This document shows positions 45,658 to 53,959 of a stretch of DNA of 64,000 nt, piece by piece. Every line of letters starts with the position of its first letter. Positions within the stretch are counted from its first letter, which is position 1. The translations under genes and the position numbers were made by a program. Source of the DNA: JADJPO01 sp963825645 (lineage in GTDB: Bacteria; Actinomycetota; Actinomycetes; Actinomycetales; Kineosporiaceae); the NCBI GenBank assembly GCA_963825645.1, contig CAWGTT010000007.1, positions 1 to 64,000 on the forward strand, given 5' to 3'. The notes below the pieces were generated by a model. The model had not been told where the DNA came from, searched no databases, and saw nothing but the letters and a program-made list of their open reading frames with translations.

Positions 45658-46065
45658 ATGAGTGATCAGGGCCCGAACCCCTTTGTCATCGACATCGAGA
45701 CGGCGACGCGGGAGAACACCAACTACAGGACGGCGCTGTGGACCGGGGGGTCACTGCAGCTCACCGTGATGTCGATCCCGCCCGGCGAGGACATCGGGCT
45801 GGAGGTGCACCCTGACCGGGACCAGTTCCTGCGAATCGAGGCGGGTCGCGGCTGGGTGCGGATCGGGCCTGGGCGCGACGACGTGACCTTCGAGCGCGAG
45901 GTGTCCGACGACGACGTGGTGCTGGTGCCGGCCGGCTACTGGCACGACGTCACCAACACCGGGCCGGAGGACCTCAAGCTGTACTCGCTGTACGCACCGC
46001 CCGAGCATCCCCACGGCACCGTCCACGCGACGAAGGCCGACGCGGACGCCGCCGAGCACCACTGA
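45658..46065 (+). CDS. Cupin-domain protein
   Basis: The 135-aa protein is a single beta-barrel cupin. Motif 1 is PPGEDIGLEVHPDRDQFLRIEAGRGWV, where H, D and E replace the usual HxH-E set, and motif 2 is VPAGYWHDVTNTGPEDLKLYSLY with its His. It probably binds a metal, as do small isomerase- or oxygenase-like cupins, but the reaction is unknown. It ends 107 bases before the damaged tRNA-Arg copy. Confidence 0.9.
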   Translation: MSDQGPNPFVIDIETATRENTNYRTALWTGGSLQLTVMSIPPGEDIGLEVHPDRDQFLRIEAGRGWVRIGPGRDDVTFEREVSDDDVVLVPAGYWHDVTNTGPEDLKLYSLYAPPEHPHGTVHATKADADAAEHH

Positions 46066-46171
46066 CCGGGACCTGATTCTGACCTGTGCCGAGTGGGCAT
46101 CGAGATTCGGACATCGTTCGGGGGTCCGCTAACATCGATGCCTGCTGACCTCCGGCAGGAGGGCAGCACGA

Positions 46172-46212
46172 GCACCCGTAGCTCAACGGGTAGAGCTTCT
46201 CACTACGGATCA
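46172..46212 (+). pseudogene. Degenerate 5' half of tRNA-Arg
   Basis: CGTAGCTCAACGGGTAGAGC and then ACTACGGATCA repeat the D arm and anticodon region of the intact tRNA-Arg 130 bases downstream, but the anticodon stem no longer pairs and the T arm is lost. It is a partial duplicate, perhaps left by an integration or recombination event at this tRNA. Confidence 0.7.
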
Positions 46213-46304
46213 TGTAGTCAGGGTCTCTGACCAGCACGGATGCGGGCGCGTTCGGACCCGAACCCCGGATCCGAACCCAAGGGACACAACTGAAGATCGA
46301 GCCG

Positions 46305-46380
46305 GCGCTCGTAGCTCAACGGATAGAGCATTTGACTACGGATCAAAAGGTTGGGGGTTCGAATCCCTCCGAGCGCGCCA
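46305..46380 (+). tRNA. tRNA-Arg (anticodon ACG)
   Basis: Acceptor GCGCTCG at 46305-46311 pairs with CGAGCGC at 46370-46376, followed by discriminator G and an encoded CCA. The D arm is GCTC-AACGGAT-AGAGC, the anticodon arm TTTGA-CTACGGA-TCAAA with ACG (arginine CGN codons), and the T arm GGGGG-TTCGAAT-CCCTC. Its 3' end borders the metal-resistance island. Confidence 0.97.
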
Positions 46381-47192
46381 CAAAACTGCAGGTCAGAGGC
46401 TTGCGCCTTCTGGCTGCATCATTCGCTAGAGTTGCGTGACCGTTCTCTGGGCGGAGTTCCGACTGTCCAAGCGTTCGCAGGTCCCGGATCAGGTGCACCA
46501 GTGCAAGCGTGTACCGGGCGGGCGGCGACCAGCGGGCCCGTCGACGACTCCCTGAGGTGCGGGAGCGGCGGGACGAGCGGACGGATCCGTGCGGGTGGGA
46601 GATGACGGCTCCTCCAGTGGGCCGATGCACGCGCCGCGGACGCCGTCTATCGCCTCACGCCGGTCCAACTGTTGGCCAACCGATACCCGACCGCGGGGCT
46701 GGTTGAGTTCGGTTTGTAGGCCGATCTTCCTGGCAGATCCAACCGGCAGTCCGTGAGTGGTGTGTACACACGCGCCGACGGCAGAACCCCATCAGCCATG
46801 TCAGAGACCAGCACCCGACCGTCCCGCCTCAGCACCGGAGCCCGGCGGGCATGACGGCGCCGAGCCAGTACAACCGAGAGCCGACGAAGCAGGCGGTGCC
46901 GACGTCATCACGCCGGCCGTCGTCCTTGCTTCTGGTCTGAGCCACAGCTCTTCCTTGGTAGCTGATGCCTCCACGCTCCGGGGGGATCTCCACGACCGGT
47001 TCCGGACGTTGAGGCGAGTTCGTCCCGGAGCTGAGGGGCCCGGGCGGTTCTTCATCGGATCTTCAGGGAACCGTTAGGGAGTCTCGATCGTCGGTGGGCA
47101 GGGTTGAGTTGATCAAAGTGGTCTTGTTGGTGATCTGTCGTGCCCGAGGGGTGGCTGCGTGACGTGACGACGACCATGGAGGTGATCGGCTG
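46381..47192. other. Gene-poor region between tRNA-Arg and the CopB-like ATPase
   Basis: No integrase or other convincing gene was found in these 812 bases. A minus-strand frame near 46647-46835 includes GVLPSARVYTPLTDCRLDLP, faintly reminiscent of surface-protein domains, but has no start or continuation. The place and composition fit the edge of an integrated island whose integrase has been lost, and the last 150 bases should hold the promoter of the ATPase gene. Confidence 0.45.
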
Positions 47193-49286
47193 ATGGGGCA
47201 GTCCACGACCGCGGTGATACACCGTGATCACCGGGAGTGTGAGTGCTGCAGGTGTTGCCGGCTGGAGGAGCAACGCCGTTCCCCGGGGCGGGAGCACGGG
47301 GGCCACGCTGATCACAGCGGGCATGAGCAGATGTTCCGGCAGCGGTTCTGGGTGTCGCTGGCGCTCAGTGTGCCGGTGTTGTTCTGGAGCGAGCTGATCC
47401 AGCGTGGGCTGGGGTACGCGGCGCCGGTGTTCCCCGGGAGCGGGCTGATCGTCCCGGTGTTGTCGACGATGGTGTTCGTCTACGGCGGGCTGCCGTTCCT
47501 GAGCATGGCTCGGTGGGAGCTGGCGGCCCGTGCGCCGGCGATGATGACGTTGATCTCGCTGGCGATCACCGTGGCCTATGGGTTCAGCCTGGCCACCTTG
47601 GTGTGGGACCTGGGGGAGGGGTTCTTCTGGGAGCTGGTCACCCTGACCGACATCATGCTGCTGGGGCACTGGTTGGAGATGCGCAGCGTCCGGCAGGCGT
47701 CCGGGGCGTTGGACGCCTTGGCCCAACTGATGCCGGACACCGCCGAGGTCGTGCTGGCCGACGGCCGGGTCGATGAGCGCCCGGCGACCGAGCTGCGTGT
47801 GGGGGACACCTTCTTGGTTCGCCCAGGATCCGCCGTCCCGGCCGACGGGGTGGTGGTGGAGGGTTCGTCCGAGATCAACGAGGCGATGATCACCGGGGAG
47901 TCCCGTCCGCTGGACAAAGGCCCGGGCACGCGGCTGATCGCTGGGACGGTGAACGAGGGCAACGGCAGCCTGCGGGCCGAGGTCGTTGCGACCGGTGATG
48001 ACACGGCCTTGGCGGGGATCATGCGCCTGGTGGCCGAGGCGCAGGCCAGTCGATCCCCGACACAGCTGCTGGCCGATCGGGCCGCGGCGCTGCTGTTCTG
48101 GGCCGCGTTGGCCTCGGCGGCGGTGACACTCCTGGTGTGGTCGATCATCGAGGGCGGGGTGGACCAGCCGACCATTGCGCGGGTCGTGACCGTCCTGGTG
48201 ATCGCCTGCCCGCACGCCCTCGGGCTGGCGATCCCGCTGGTCGTGGCCAACACGACCCAGCTGGCCGCGGCCAACGGCGTCCTGATCCGGGACCGGGAGG
48301 CGATCGACACCGCCCGTCTGCTGGACACGATCGCGGTGGACAAGACTGGAACCCTGACAGAGGGTTCGATTGGCGTCGCCGAGATCGCCACGGTCGACGG
48401 GGTCTCCGAGGACGACGCGCTGGCCGCGGCAGCAGCGGTCGAGGGCGACTCCGAGCACCTGATGGCCCGCGCCATCCGGAAGGCCGCCGAGCGACGCGAG
48501 CTGCAACTGCCAGGCGTGGACAGCTTCGAGATCCTCAAGGGCCGCGGCGTGGCGGCGGTCGTCGACGGGCACCGGGTCCACATCGGTGGGCCCCGGATGC
48601 TGGAGCACCTGCAGGCCACGCCGACCGAGGCCCTGTCGGCCTTCGCCACCGACGCCGGTCGGCAGGGTTCCTCGGTGGTGTACCTGGTGCGTGACGGCAA
48701 ACCGGTCGCGGCGTTCGCCCTGGCCGACGTCATCCGTCCGGAGAGCTACACGGCGGTGCGCGCGCTGCACGAACGGGGCGTCGACGTGGCGATGCTCACC
48801 GGCGATAGCGAGGACGTTGCCAAGGCTGTCGCCGACGAGCTAGGGATCGACACCTACCGAGCCCAGGTGCTCCCGGCCGACAAGGACGACTACATCGCCG
48901 AGCTCCAGCAGGGTGGACGGATGGTCGCCATGGTCGGTGACGGGGTCAACGATGCCCCGGCCCTGACCCGTGCCGACATCGGTATCGCGATCGGTGGGGG
49001 CACGGACGTGGCGGTGGAGTCGGCCGGGCTGATCCTGGTGAAGAGCAACCCGCTGGACATCGTCCGCATCCTGAAGCTGAGCGCGGCCAGCTACCGTAAG
49101 CAGCTGCAGAACATCTGGTGGGGCGCCGGCTACAACATCGTCGCGATCCCGCTCGCCGCCGGTGTGCTCGCACCGGTCGGCTTCATCATGCCGCCGGCCG
49201 TTGGTGCGCTGTTGATGTCGGTGAGCACCATCGTGGTGGCGATCAACGCTCAGCTGCTGCGCCGTGTGGACCTGAGCGTGGAGTAG
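47193..49286 (+). CDS. copB: P1B-type metal ATPase with CPH motif (CopB-like)
   Basis: The 697-aa transporter couples ATP hydrolysis to metal export. Its N-terminus is Cys/His rich (HRDHRECECCRCC, HGGHADHSGHEQM) rather than a folded HMA domain. Eight membrane helices are visible. The intramembrane motif is CPH (Cys339-Pro340-His341 in IACPHALGLAIP), which defines the P1B-3/CopB group moving Cu and perhaps Ag. The phosphorylation loop DKTGTLT has Asp383, the actuator loop is MITGESRPL, and GDGVNDAPAL forms the hinge. Neighbouring copper genes support copper export. Confidence 0.93.
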   Translation: MGQSTTAVIHRDHRECECCRCCRLEEQRRSPGREHGGHADHSGHEQMFRQRFWVSLALSVPVLFWSELIQRGLGYAAPVFPGSGLIVPVLSTMVFVYGGLPFLSMARWELAARAPAMMTLISLAITVAYGFSLATLVWDLGEGFFWELVTLTDIMLLGHWLEMRSVRQASGALDALAQLMPDTAEVVLADGRVDERPATELRVGDTFLVRPGSAVPADGVVVEGSSEINEAMITGESRPLDKGPGTRLIAGTVNEGNGSLRAEVVATGDDTALAGIMRLVAEAQASRSPTQLLADRAAALLFWAALASAAVTLLVWSIIEGGVDQPTIARVVTVLVIACPHALGLAIPLVVANTTQLAAANGVLIRDREAIDTARLLDTIAVDKTGTLTEGSIGVAEIATVDGVSEDDALAAAAAVEGDSEHLMARAIRKAAERRELQLPGVDSFEILKGRGVAAVVDGHRVHIGGPRMLEHLQATPTEALSAFATDAGRQGSSVVYLVRDGKPVAAFALADVIRPESYTAVRALHERGVDVAMLTGDSEDVAKAVADELGIDTYRAQVLPADKDDYIAELQQGGRMVAMVGDGVNDAPALTRADIGIAIGGGTDVAVESAGLILVKSNPLDIVRILKLSAASYRKQLQNIWWGAGYNIVAIPLAAGVLAPVGFIMPPAVGALLMSVSTIVVAINAQLLRRVDLSVE

Positions 49287-49291
49287 CCGGA

Positions 49292-49399
49292 ATGGATGTT
49301 CTCATGGTTGCCGACAACCCTGGGCGATGGCTGCTGCACAGCCACAACGCCCACCACGACGAGGCGGGGATGATCATCCGCCTTGGCTACATTTCCTGA
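49292..49399 (+). pseudogene. C-terminal scrap of a multicopper oxidase
   Basis: This 35-codon frame reads MVADNPGRWLLHSHNAHHDE followed by AGM, the last copper-binding motif of multicopper oxidases, which is normally HCHxxxH...M. Everything before it is missing, and the type-1 copper Cys is Ser here (HSH). It lies 6 bases after the CopB-like gene. Confidence 0.7.
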
Positions 49400-49420
49400 C
49401 CTCACGAGGAGTCTTCCTTC

Positions 49421-50320
49421 ATGCATGTACGAGCTGCCGCCGCCCTCGCCGTCACCTTCGGCCTGCTCGTCGCCGGGTGCGGCTCGGGGACGGCGGGTGA
49501 CGACAGCGCCGCCTCGAACCCGCCGGCCGCGGCCACGAGCCACGCCAGTCCGCAGCCGTCGGGGAGCCCCACCACACTGAGCGGCTCACAGCAGACGGAG
49601 CCGACCCTGGAGCAGGTGGGGCTGTCCACCCCGATCCCGCACATCCACGGAGCCGTCGTTGACGCAGATGGGTCAGTACGGGCCGGAACCCACGAAGGCG
49701 TCCGCGTGATCACCCGTTCTGGACAGGTGCGCGCCGTCGGCCCGCGGGACGACCTCATGGGCATGACCGGGCAACCGGGCACGGCGCACCTCATCTCATC
49801 CGGGCACCCGGGACAGGGCAGCCGGTTCCCCAACCCCGTCGGTCTGATCCGCAGCGAGGACGGCGGCGAGACCTGGACGTCCGCATCGCTGGCCGGTGAG
49901 ATCGACTTCCACGCTCTGGCCACCAGTGGAGACTTCGTCGTCGGCTTCGACGGGGTCAGCGGTCTGGTCACCTCCCAGGACGGGGGAAAGACCTGGTCGA
50001 AGGCCGCGTCGATGGCCGCCATGTCGTTGGCGGCAATCGGTGACCAGGTGTGGGCCACCACGCCGGAGGGGCTGCGGCACAGCTCGGATAAGGCCGCTAC
50101 GTTCGCGGCGGTTCCGGATGCGCCGATGCTCTGGCTGGTCGCCGCCGGTGGCGATGGGTCGTTGTGGGGCGTGGATGCCGACGGCATGGCCTGGCGCAGC
50201 CGCGACGGGCAGACCTGGAGCAAGCACCTGCAGCTGCCGGAAGTGCACGCCATCGCGGTTGCCGACTACACCACCGCCTACGCCGTCGGCGACAGTGCCC
50301 TCATCGCCTTGACGGCGTGA
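49421..50320 (+). CDS. F510_1955-type beta-propeller lipoprotein
   Basis: The 299-aa precursor has a signal ending GLLVAGC (lipobox) and a Ser/Thr/Pro linker. A propeller follows with repeated BNR-like turns (SEDGGETWTSAS, SQDGGKTWSKAA, SRDGQTWSKHL) and the start PIPHIHGAVVDADG typical of the family found with copper and multimetal resistance genes. It probably sits on the outer face of the membrane; a glycosidase name is used for relatives, but no activity is established. ATG at 49421 follows GAGGAG. Confidence 0.85.
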   Translation: MHVRAAAALAVTFGLLVAGCGSGTAGDDSAASNPPAAATSHASPQPSGSPTTLSGSQQTEPTLEQVGLSTPIPHIHGAVVDADGSVRAGTHEGVRVITRSGQVRAVGPRDDLMGMTGQPGTAHLISSGHPGQGSRFPNPVGLIRSEDGGETWTSASLAGEIDFHALATSGDFVVGFDGVSGLVTSQDGGKTWSKAASMAAMSLAAIGDQVWATTPEGLRHSSDKAATFAAVPDAPMLWLVAAGGDGSLWGVDADGMAWRSRDGQTWSKHLQLPEVHAIAVADYTTAYAVGDSALIALTA

Positions 50321-50356
50321 GACATGAATCCCCTGCCGAAGGGGAGAGAGAACGCC

Positions 50357-50664
50357 ATGAGCCATGCCACAAAGATCACGTTGGACGAACCGATCGACCA
50401 GGTCGAGGAACGGGTACGCCACGCCCTGTCCGAGCAGGGGTTCGGGGTGCTGACCTACATCGACATGGCGGCCACCCTGAAGGAGAAGATCGGCGCCGAG
50501 ATCCCGCCCTACCGGGTCCTCGGTGCCTGCCGACCACCACTGGCTGCGCAGGCGCTGCGGGCCGAGCCGGACGTCGGCCTGCTGCTCCCGTGCAACGTCG
50601 CCTCTACCGCGACGGCGAGCAGACGGTCGTCGCCGCCTTGACCTCACTTACCGGCCAGTCCTGA
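50357..50664 (+). pseudogene. DUF302 protein with a C-terminal frameshift
   Basis: The first 80 residues match DUF302: KITLDEPIDQVEERVRHALS, GFGVLTYIDMAATLKEKIG, YRVLGACRPPLAAQALRAEP and VGLLLPCNV. After 50600 the reading frame turns to nonsense and stops at 50641. In the next frame the normal end LYRDGEQTVVAALTSLTGQ continues to 50664, so one base was lost near 50600-50603. DUF302 proteins often accompany metal-resistance loci; the function is unknown. ATG at 50357 follows GGGGAGAGAG. Confidence 0.75.
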
Positions 50665-51656
50665 CCACGTGACACCCGACAGAACCCCGGGTGGCGGCGC
50701 GTGTGATGTGGCCGGTGGCGCGGTCGATGTCCCGGTCTGTGGTCCATCGGCCTAGGGAGAGCCGGATGGCGGACAGGGCTCGCCCTCGGTCTAGGCCCAT
50801 GGCGGTCAGGACCGGGGAGGGGTCGGTAGTCCCGGTATGGCAGGCCGATCCGGTGGACGCCGCGAGTTCTGGGAGGGCGTGGAGCAGCTGGTCGCCGTCG
50901 GTGTCGTCGATGCTGATGTTCAGGGTGTGGGGGAGGCGGTGGGCGGGGTGGCCGTTGAGGTGGACCCGTCCGGGCAGAGCCGCGGCCACGCCGTGGTGGA
51001 GTCGGTCTCGGTGGGCGGTGATGTGGTACGGCGTACTGGAGGCCAGCTCCGCGGCGGCGACGTCTGCGGCGGCGCCAAGCCCGACGGCGAGGGCGACGTT
51101 CTCGGTTCCGGTCCGCAGGCCGCGTTCTTGGCCGCCGCCGGGGACGAGGGATTTCGAGCTGGACGCTGTCTCGGAGATAGAGGGCGGCGATGCCTTTGGG
51201 GGCGTACATCAGGTAGGTGACCCGGATGCCGTGGAGGCGCTGCAGCGCCTCACAGGCTCGCAGCACCGCGGGGTGCTCGGTGGCCTGGGTGATCACGTGT
51301 GGGCGGTGGGTGTTCCAGCGGTCGGGGCGCTCGTGCAGGGCTGCCAGGGTGGCGCCGCGGATCACGAGGCTGTCGGCTTCAGATCCGCTGCCGGTGAAGA
51401 CCAGGTGGTGGGGTTCGGCGCCGATCAGCGCGGCGACCTGGCCTCGTGCGCGCTCGAGGGCGGTGCGAGGACAGCGGCCGTAGGCGTGGCTGCTGGAGGG
51501 GTTGCCGAAGTGGCGGGTCAGGTAGGGCAGCAGGGCGTCGGTGACACGGGGGTCGACCGGGGTGGTGGCGTTGTAGTCAAGGTAGACGGGTCCGCCGGCC
51601 AGCGCGGGATGCTCCGGGTGGGCTAGCGGGGACGACGGCGCAGCGGGGCGGATCAT
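50648..51656 (-). pseudogene. Cysteine desulfurase (IscS/NifS-like), internally deleted and frameshifted
   Basis: The N-terminal third is good (VYLDYNATTPVDPRVTDALL, FGNPSSSHAYGR, HLVFTGSGSEADSLVIRG, TEHPAVLRACEAL), and then IRVTYL jumps directly to MYAPKGIAALYLR. That jump deletes about 90-100 residues, including the PLP-binding Lys of the GHK motif and the HVNNETG region. A frameshift near 51150 moves the C-terminus (GGGQERGLRTGTENVALAVG, HTLNISIDDTDGDQLLHALP, STGSACHTGTTDPSPVL) into another frame. The ATG at 51656 overlaps the stop of the upstream ArsR-rhodanese gene, so the original pair was translationally coupled. Confidence 0.85.
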
Positions 51657-52321
51657 GCGACGTCCTGGGTGGTGACGGGGAGGTCGGCGAGGCGCCATTC
51701 GAGAATGCCGTCGACCAGGCGCCGGGCCTTGCGGCCGTGGGCGGTCAGCAGCCGGACGGCGTCGTGGGCCAGGACGCAGTACGCGCCGCGGCAGTAGGCG
51801 ACGATTTCCGTGCCGGCGGGGAACTCGCCGAGCCGGTCGGGCAGGTCGGTGAGGGGAACCGAGACGGCTCCGGGGATGTGGCCGGCGGCGTACTCCTCGG
51901 CGGGGCGGACGTCGAGGACGGTGATGTCGCCGGCTCGGGCGCGGCGCAGCAGTTCGGCGCGGTCGACCTGTTGGGTGTCGTCGGGCCCCAGGTAGGCGGC
52001 GGAGGCTGCCGCGACGTCGCTGAGGTGGGTCGCGGAGACCTGTTGCAGGTGGCCGTACAGCGCCGCGACGTCCGGCCCGGCGAGCCGGTAGTAGACGTGG
52101 GTGCCCTGCTTGCGGGTGGCGACCAGGTGCGCGTGCTTGAGGGTCTGTAGGTGTGCCGAGCAGTTGGTGACGGCGAGGTTCGCGGCACCCGCCAACGACT
52201 CGACCGGGCGTTCGCCCTGGGCGAGCAGGTCGAGCAGTTCCAGCCGTTTGGGGCTGGCCAAGGCCTTGGCGACACGGGCGAACTGCTCGAACAGTGCGTC
52301 CTTGCGCTCCCGCCGGGTCAT
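51653..52321 (-). CDS. ArsR-family regulator fused to a rhodanese domain
   Basis: The 222-aa protein has an ArsR winged helix at about 1-95 (FARVAKALASPKRLELLDLL, NLAVTNCSAHLQTLKHAHL, RKQGTHVYYRLA) and a rhodanese domain at about 120-215 (VLDVRPAEEYAAGHIPGA and IVAYCRGAYCVLA, active-site Cys in CRGAYC). The Cys in VTNCSAHL of the DNA-recognition helix is a candidate sulfane-sulfur sensor. The fusion suggests it senses persulfide or polysulfide and controls the cysteine desulfurase and the divergent MFS. ATG at 52321 follows GGGAGGG; a strong palindrome lies upstream. Confidence 0.93.
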   Translation of the reverse strand: MTRRERKDALFEQFARVAKALASPKRLELLDLLAQGERPVESLAGAANLAVTNCSAHLQTLKHAHLVATRKQGTHVYYRLAGPDVAALYGHLQQVSATHLSDVAAASAAYLGPDDTQQVDRAELLRRARAGDITVLDVRPAEEYAAGHIPGAVSVPLTDLPDRLGEFPAGTEIVAYCRGAYCVLAHDAVRLLTAHGRKARRLVDGILEWRLADLPVTTQDVA

Positions 52322-52376
52322 CGTGCCCTCCCTGTTGCCGCTGCCTGCCGCCGCGAACACTGCTCGGTCACCTCGC

Positions 52377-52392
52377 ATATTCTATAGAATAT
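52377..52392. promoter_or_regulatory. 16-bp perfect palindrome, probable ArsR operator
   Basis: ATATTCTATAGAATAT is perfectly symmetric and is followed by a further half-site GGAATATAG (52394-52402). AT-rich imperfect or perfect inverted repeats like this are typical operators of ArsR/SmtB repressors. It lies 56 bases before the ArsR-rhodanese start and 50 bases before the divergent rhodanese remnant, so it probably controls both directions. Confidence 0.75.
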
Positions 52393-52441
52393 TGGAATAT
52401 AGTCCTGGCGGGATAGGGCGTGCGGACCGAAGGAGCCGGCG

Positions 52442-52555
52442 ATGGACGCGGCCAGCCATCTGGAACGGGCCGGATGCCCCGACGTCACCGTGATCACCGG
52501 CGGCCCCAACGACGGGGCCGCGGCGACGAACACTCTGCTAAGGACTGGGTCGTGA
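52442..52555 (+). pseudogene. 37-residue rhodanese C-terminal remnant leading into the MFS gene
   Basis: The frame reads DAASHLERAGCPDVTVITGG and ends LLRTGS. This is the typical last helix and strand of a rhodanese domain (as in AASLLxRAGHxDVTVLxGGP), preceded by AAGGAG and an ATG. Everything else of the domain is missing. Its TGA overlaps the GTG of the MFS gene (GTGA), so it still provides translational coupling. Confidence 0.6.
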
Positions 52556-53856
52556 CCACCCCCGACCCCGTTCTCCCTAGCGCGGTCGGCCCAGCCGCCG
52601 CCGACCGCTCGGGCGCCGGCCCGCGGCTGGGTCTGCGGGTCAACGCAGCCCAGTTCACCCTTCTGGTGGCGGTCAACGCGTTGGTCGGGGGGATGCTCGG
52701 TCAGGAACGTACGGTCCTGCCGCTGCTCGCGGACCGGGTGTTCCACGTCGCGGCCTACACCGCGGCGCTCGGATACATCGTCGCGTTCGGTGCGGTCAAG
52801 GCCGCGACCAACTACCTCGCCGGCACGTTGTCGGACGCCTACGGCCGCAAACCGGTCCTGGTCGCCGGGTGGCTGATCGGCCTGCCGGTCCCGCTGCTGC
52901 TGATCTGGGCGCCGAGCTGGGGGTGGGTGATCACCGCGAACGTCCTGCTCGGGATCAACCAGGGCCTGACCTGGTCCACCACCGTCATCATGAAGATCGA
53001 CCTCGTCGGACCCGCCCGGCGGGGCCTGGCGATGGGACTGAACGAGGCCGCCGGCTACGGGGCCGTCGCCGCGACAGCGTTGGCGACCGGGTTCATCGCC
53101 GCCCGCTACGGCCTGCGACCCGAGCCGTTCTACCTCGGCCTCGCGTTCGCTGCCCTCGGGCTGGGCGTCTCGACGCTGCTCGTCTGCGAGACCCACCACC
53201 ACGCCCGCACCGAAGCCGCCCACCACGCCCCCGCCCCGGGGCAGCTGACCAGTCGGCAGATCTTCACCCGGACCTCGTTCACCGACCCGGCCCTGTCCTC
53301 GGCGAGCCAGGCCGGCATGGTGAACAACCTCAACGACGGCCTCGCCTGGGGACTGTTCCCACTGCTGTTCGCCACAGCCGGACTGTCGGTGGCCCGAATC
53401 GGGATACTGGCCGCGCTCTACCCGGCCGTGTGGGGAGCCGGGCAGCTGGTCACCGGGGCGCTGTCCGACCGGCTCGGACGCAAACCGTTGATCGTGGCCG
53501 GGATGGGGCTGCAGGCCCTCGCCCTGGCCGGGTTCGCAGCAGCCGGATCATTCCGGTGGTGGGCCGTCGCGGCGGTCGGCCTGGGGGCCGGGACCGCGCT
53601 GGTCTACCCGACCCTGCTCGCCGCGATCGGGGACGTCGCCCACCCGACCTGGCGGGCCCGGTCGGTGGGGGTCTACCGGCTCTGGCGCGATGGCGGGTTC
53701 GCGGTCGGCGCCCTGCTGTCCGGGGTGATCGCCGACCTATGGGGGATCCGGCCCGCGATCTGGACCGTCGCCGTCCTCACCGCCGCCTCAGGTGCCCTGG
53801 TCGCCGCCCGGATGCATGAGACCCTGCGCCGCGACCCGGTACTGCCCGTCACGTGA
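52552..53856 (+). CDS. Major facilitator superfamily transporter
   Basis: The 434-aa protein has twelve predicted helices in two halves. The GTLSDAYGRKPVLVAG motif between helices 2 and 3 is repeated as GALSDRLGRKPLIVAG in the second half, the MFS motif-A pattern. The central loop is His rich (ETHHHARTEAAHHAPAP). It probably exports a small compound. The position opposite the ArsR-rhodanese gene suggests control by sulfur or metal stress. GTG at 52552 overlaps the stop of the rhodanese remnant. Confidence 0.92.
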   Translation: MTTPDPVLPSAVGPAAADRSGAGPRLGLRVNAAQFTLLVAVNALVGGMLGQERTVLPLLADRVFHVAAYTAALGYIVAFGAVKAATNYLAGTLSDAYGRKPVLVAGWLIGLPVPLLLIWAPSWGWVITANVLLGINQGLTWSTTVIMKIDLVGPARRGLAMGLNEAAGYGAVAATALATGFIAARYGLRPEPFYLGLAFAALGLGVSTLLVCETHHHARTEAAHHAPAPGQLTSRQIFTRTSFTDPALSSASQAGMVNNLNDGLAWGLFPLLFATAGLSVARIGILAALYPAVWGAGQLVTGALSDRLGRKPLIVAGMGLQALALAGFAAAGSFRWWAVAAVGLGAGTALVYPTLLAAIGDVAHPTWRARSVGVYRLWRDGGFAVGALLSGVIADLWGIRPAIWTVAVLTAASGALVAARMHETLRRDPVLPVT

Positions 53857-53959
53857 TCCCCGGCTGCGTCACCGGCGTCGCCTTCCCGCTGCTGACTGGC
53901 GAGGCCCACGCCCAGGAATCGGCGCTCCGGGTGGGCAACCCGCTGCGCGAGGTCCCTGG

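Noticed and set aside
46172..46245. A second functional tRNA-Arg
   Set aside because: The anticodon stem does not pair, and no T arm or 3' acceptor strand is present.
46647..46835. Possible surface-protein fragment with VYTPLTDCR
   Set aside because: The match is only a few residues long, and there is no start, signal peptide or continuation.
46381..47192. Integrase gene adjacent to tRNA-Arg
   Set aside because: No frame shows the tyrosine-recombinase R-H-R-Y pattern or any length above about 100 codons with protein-like composition.
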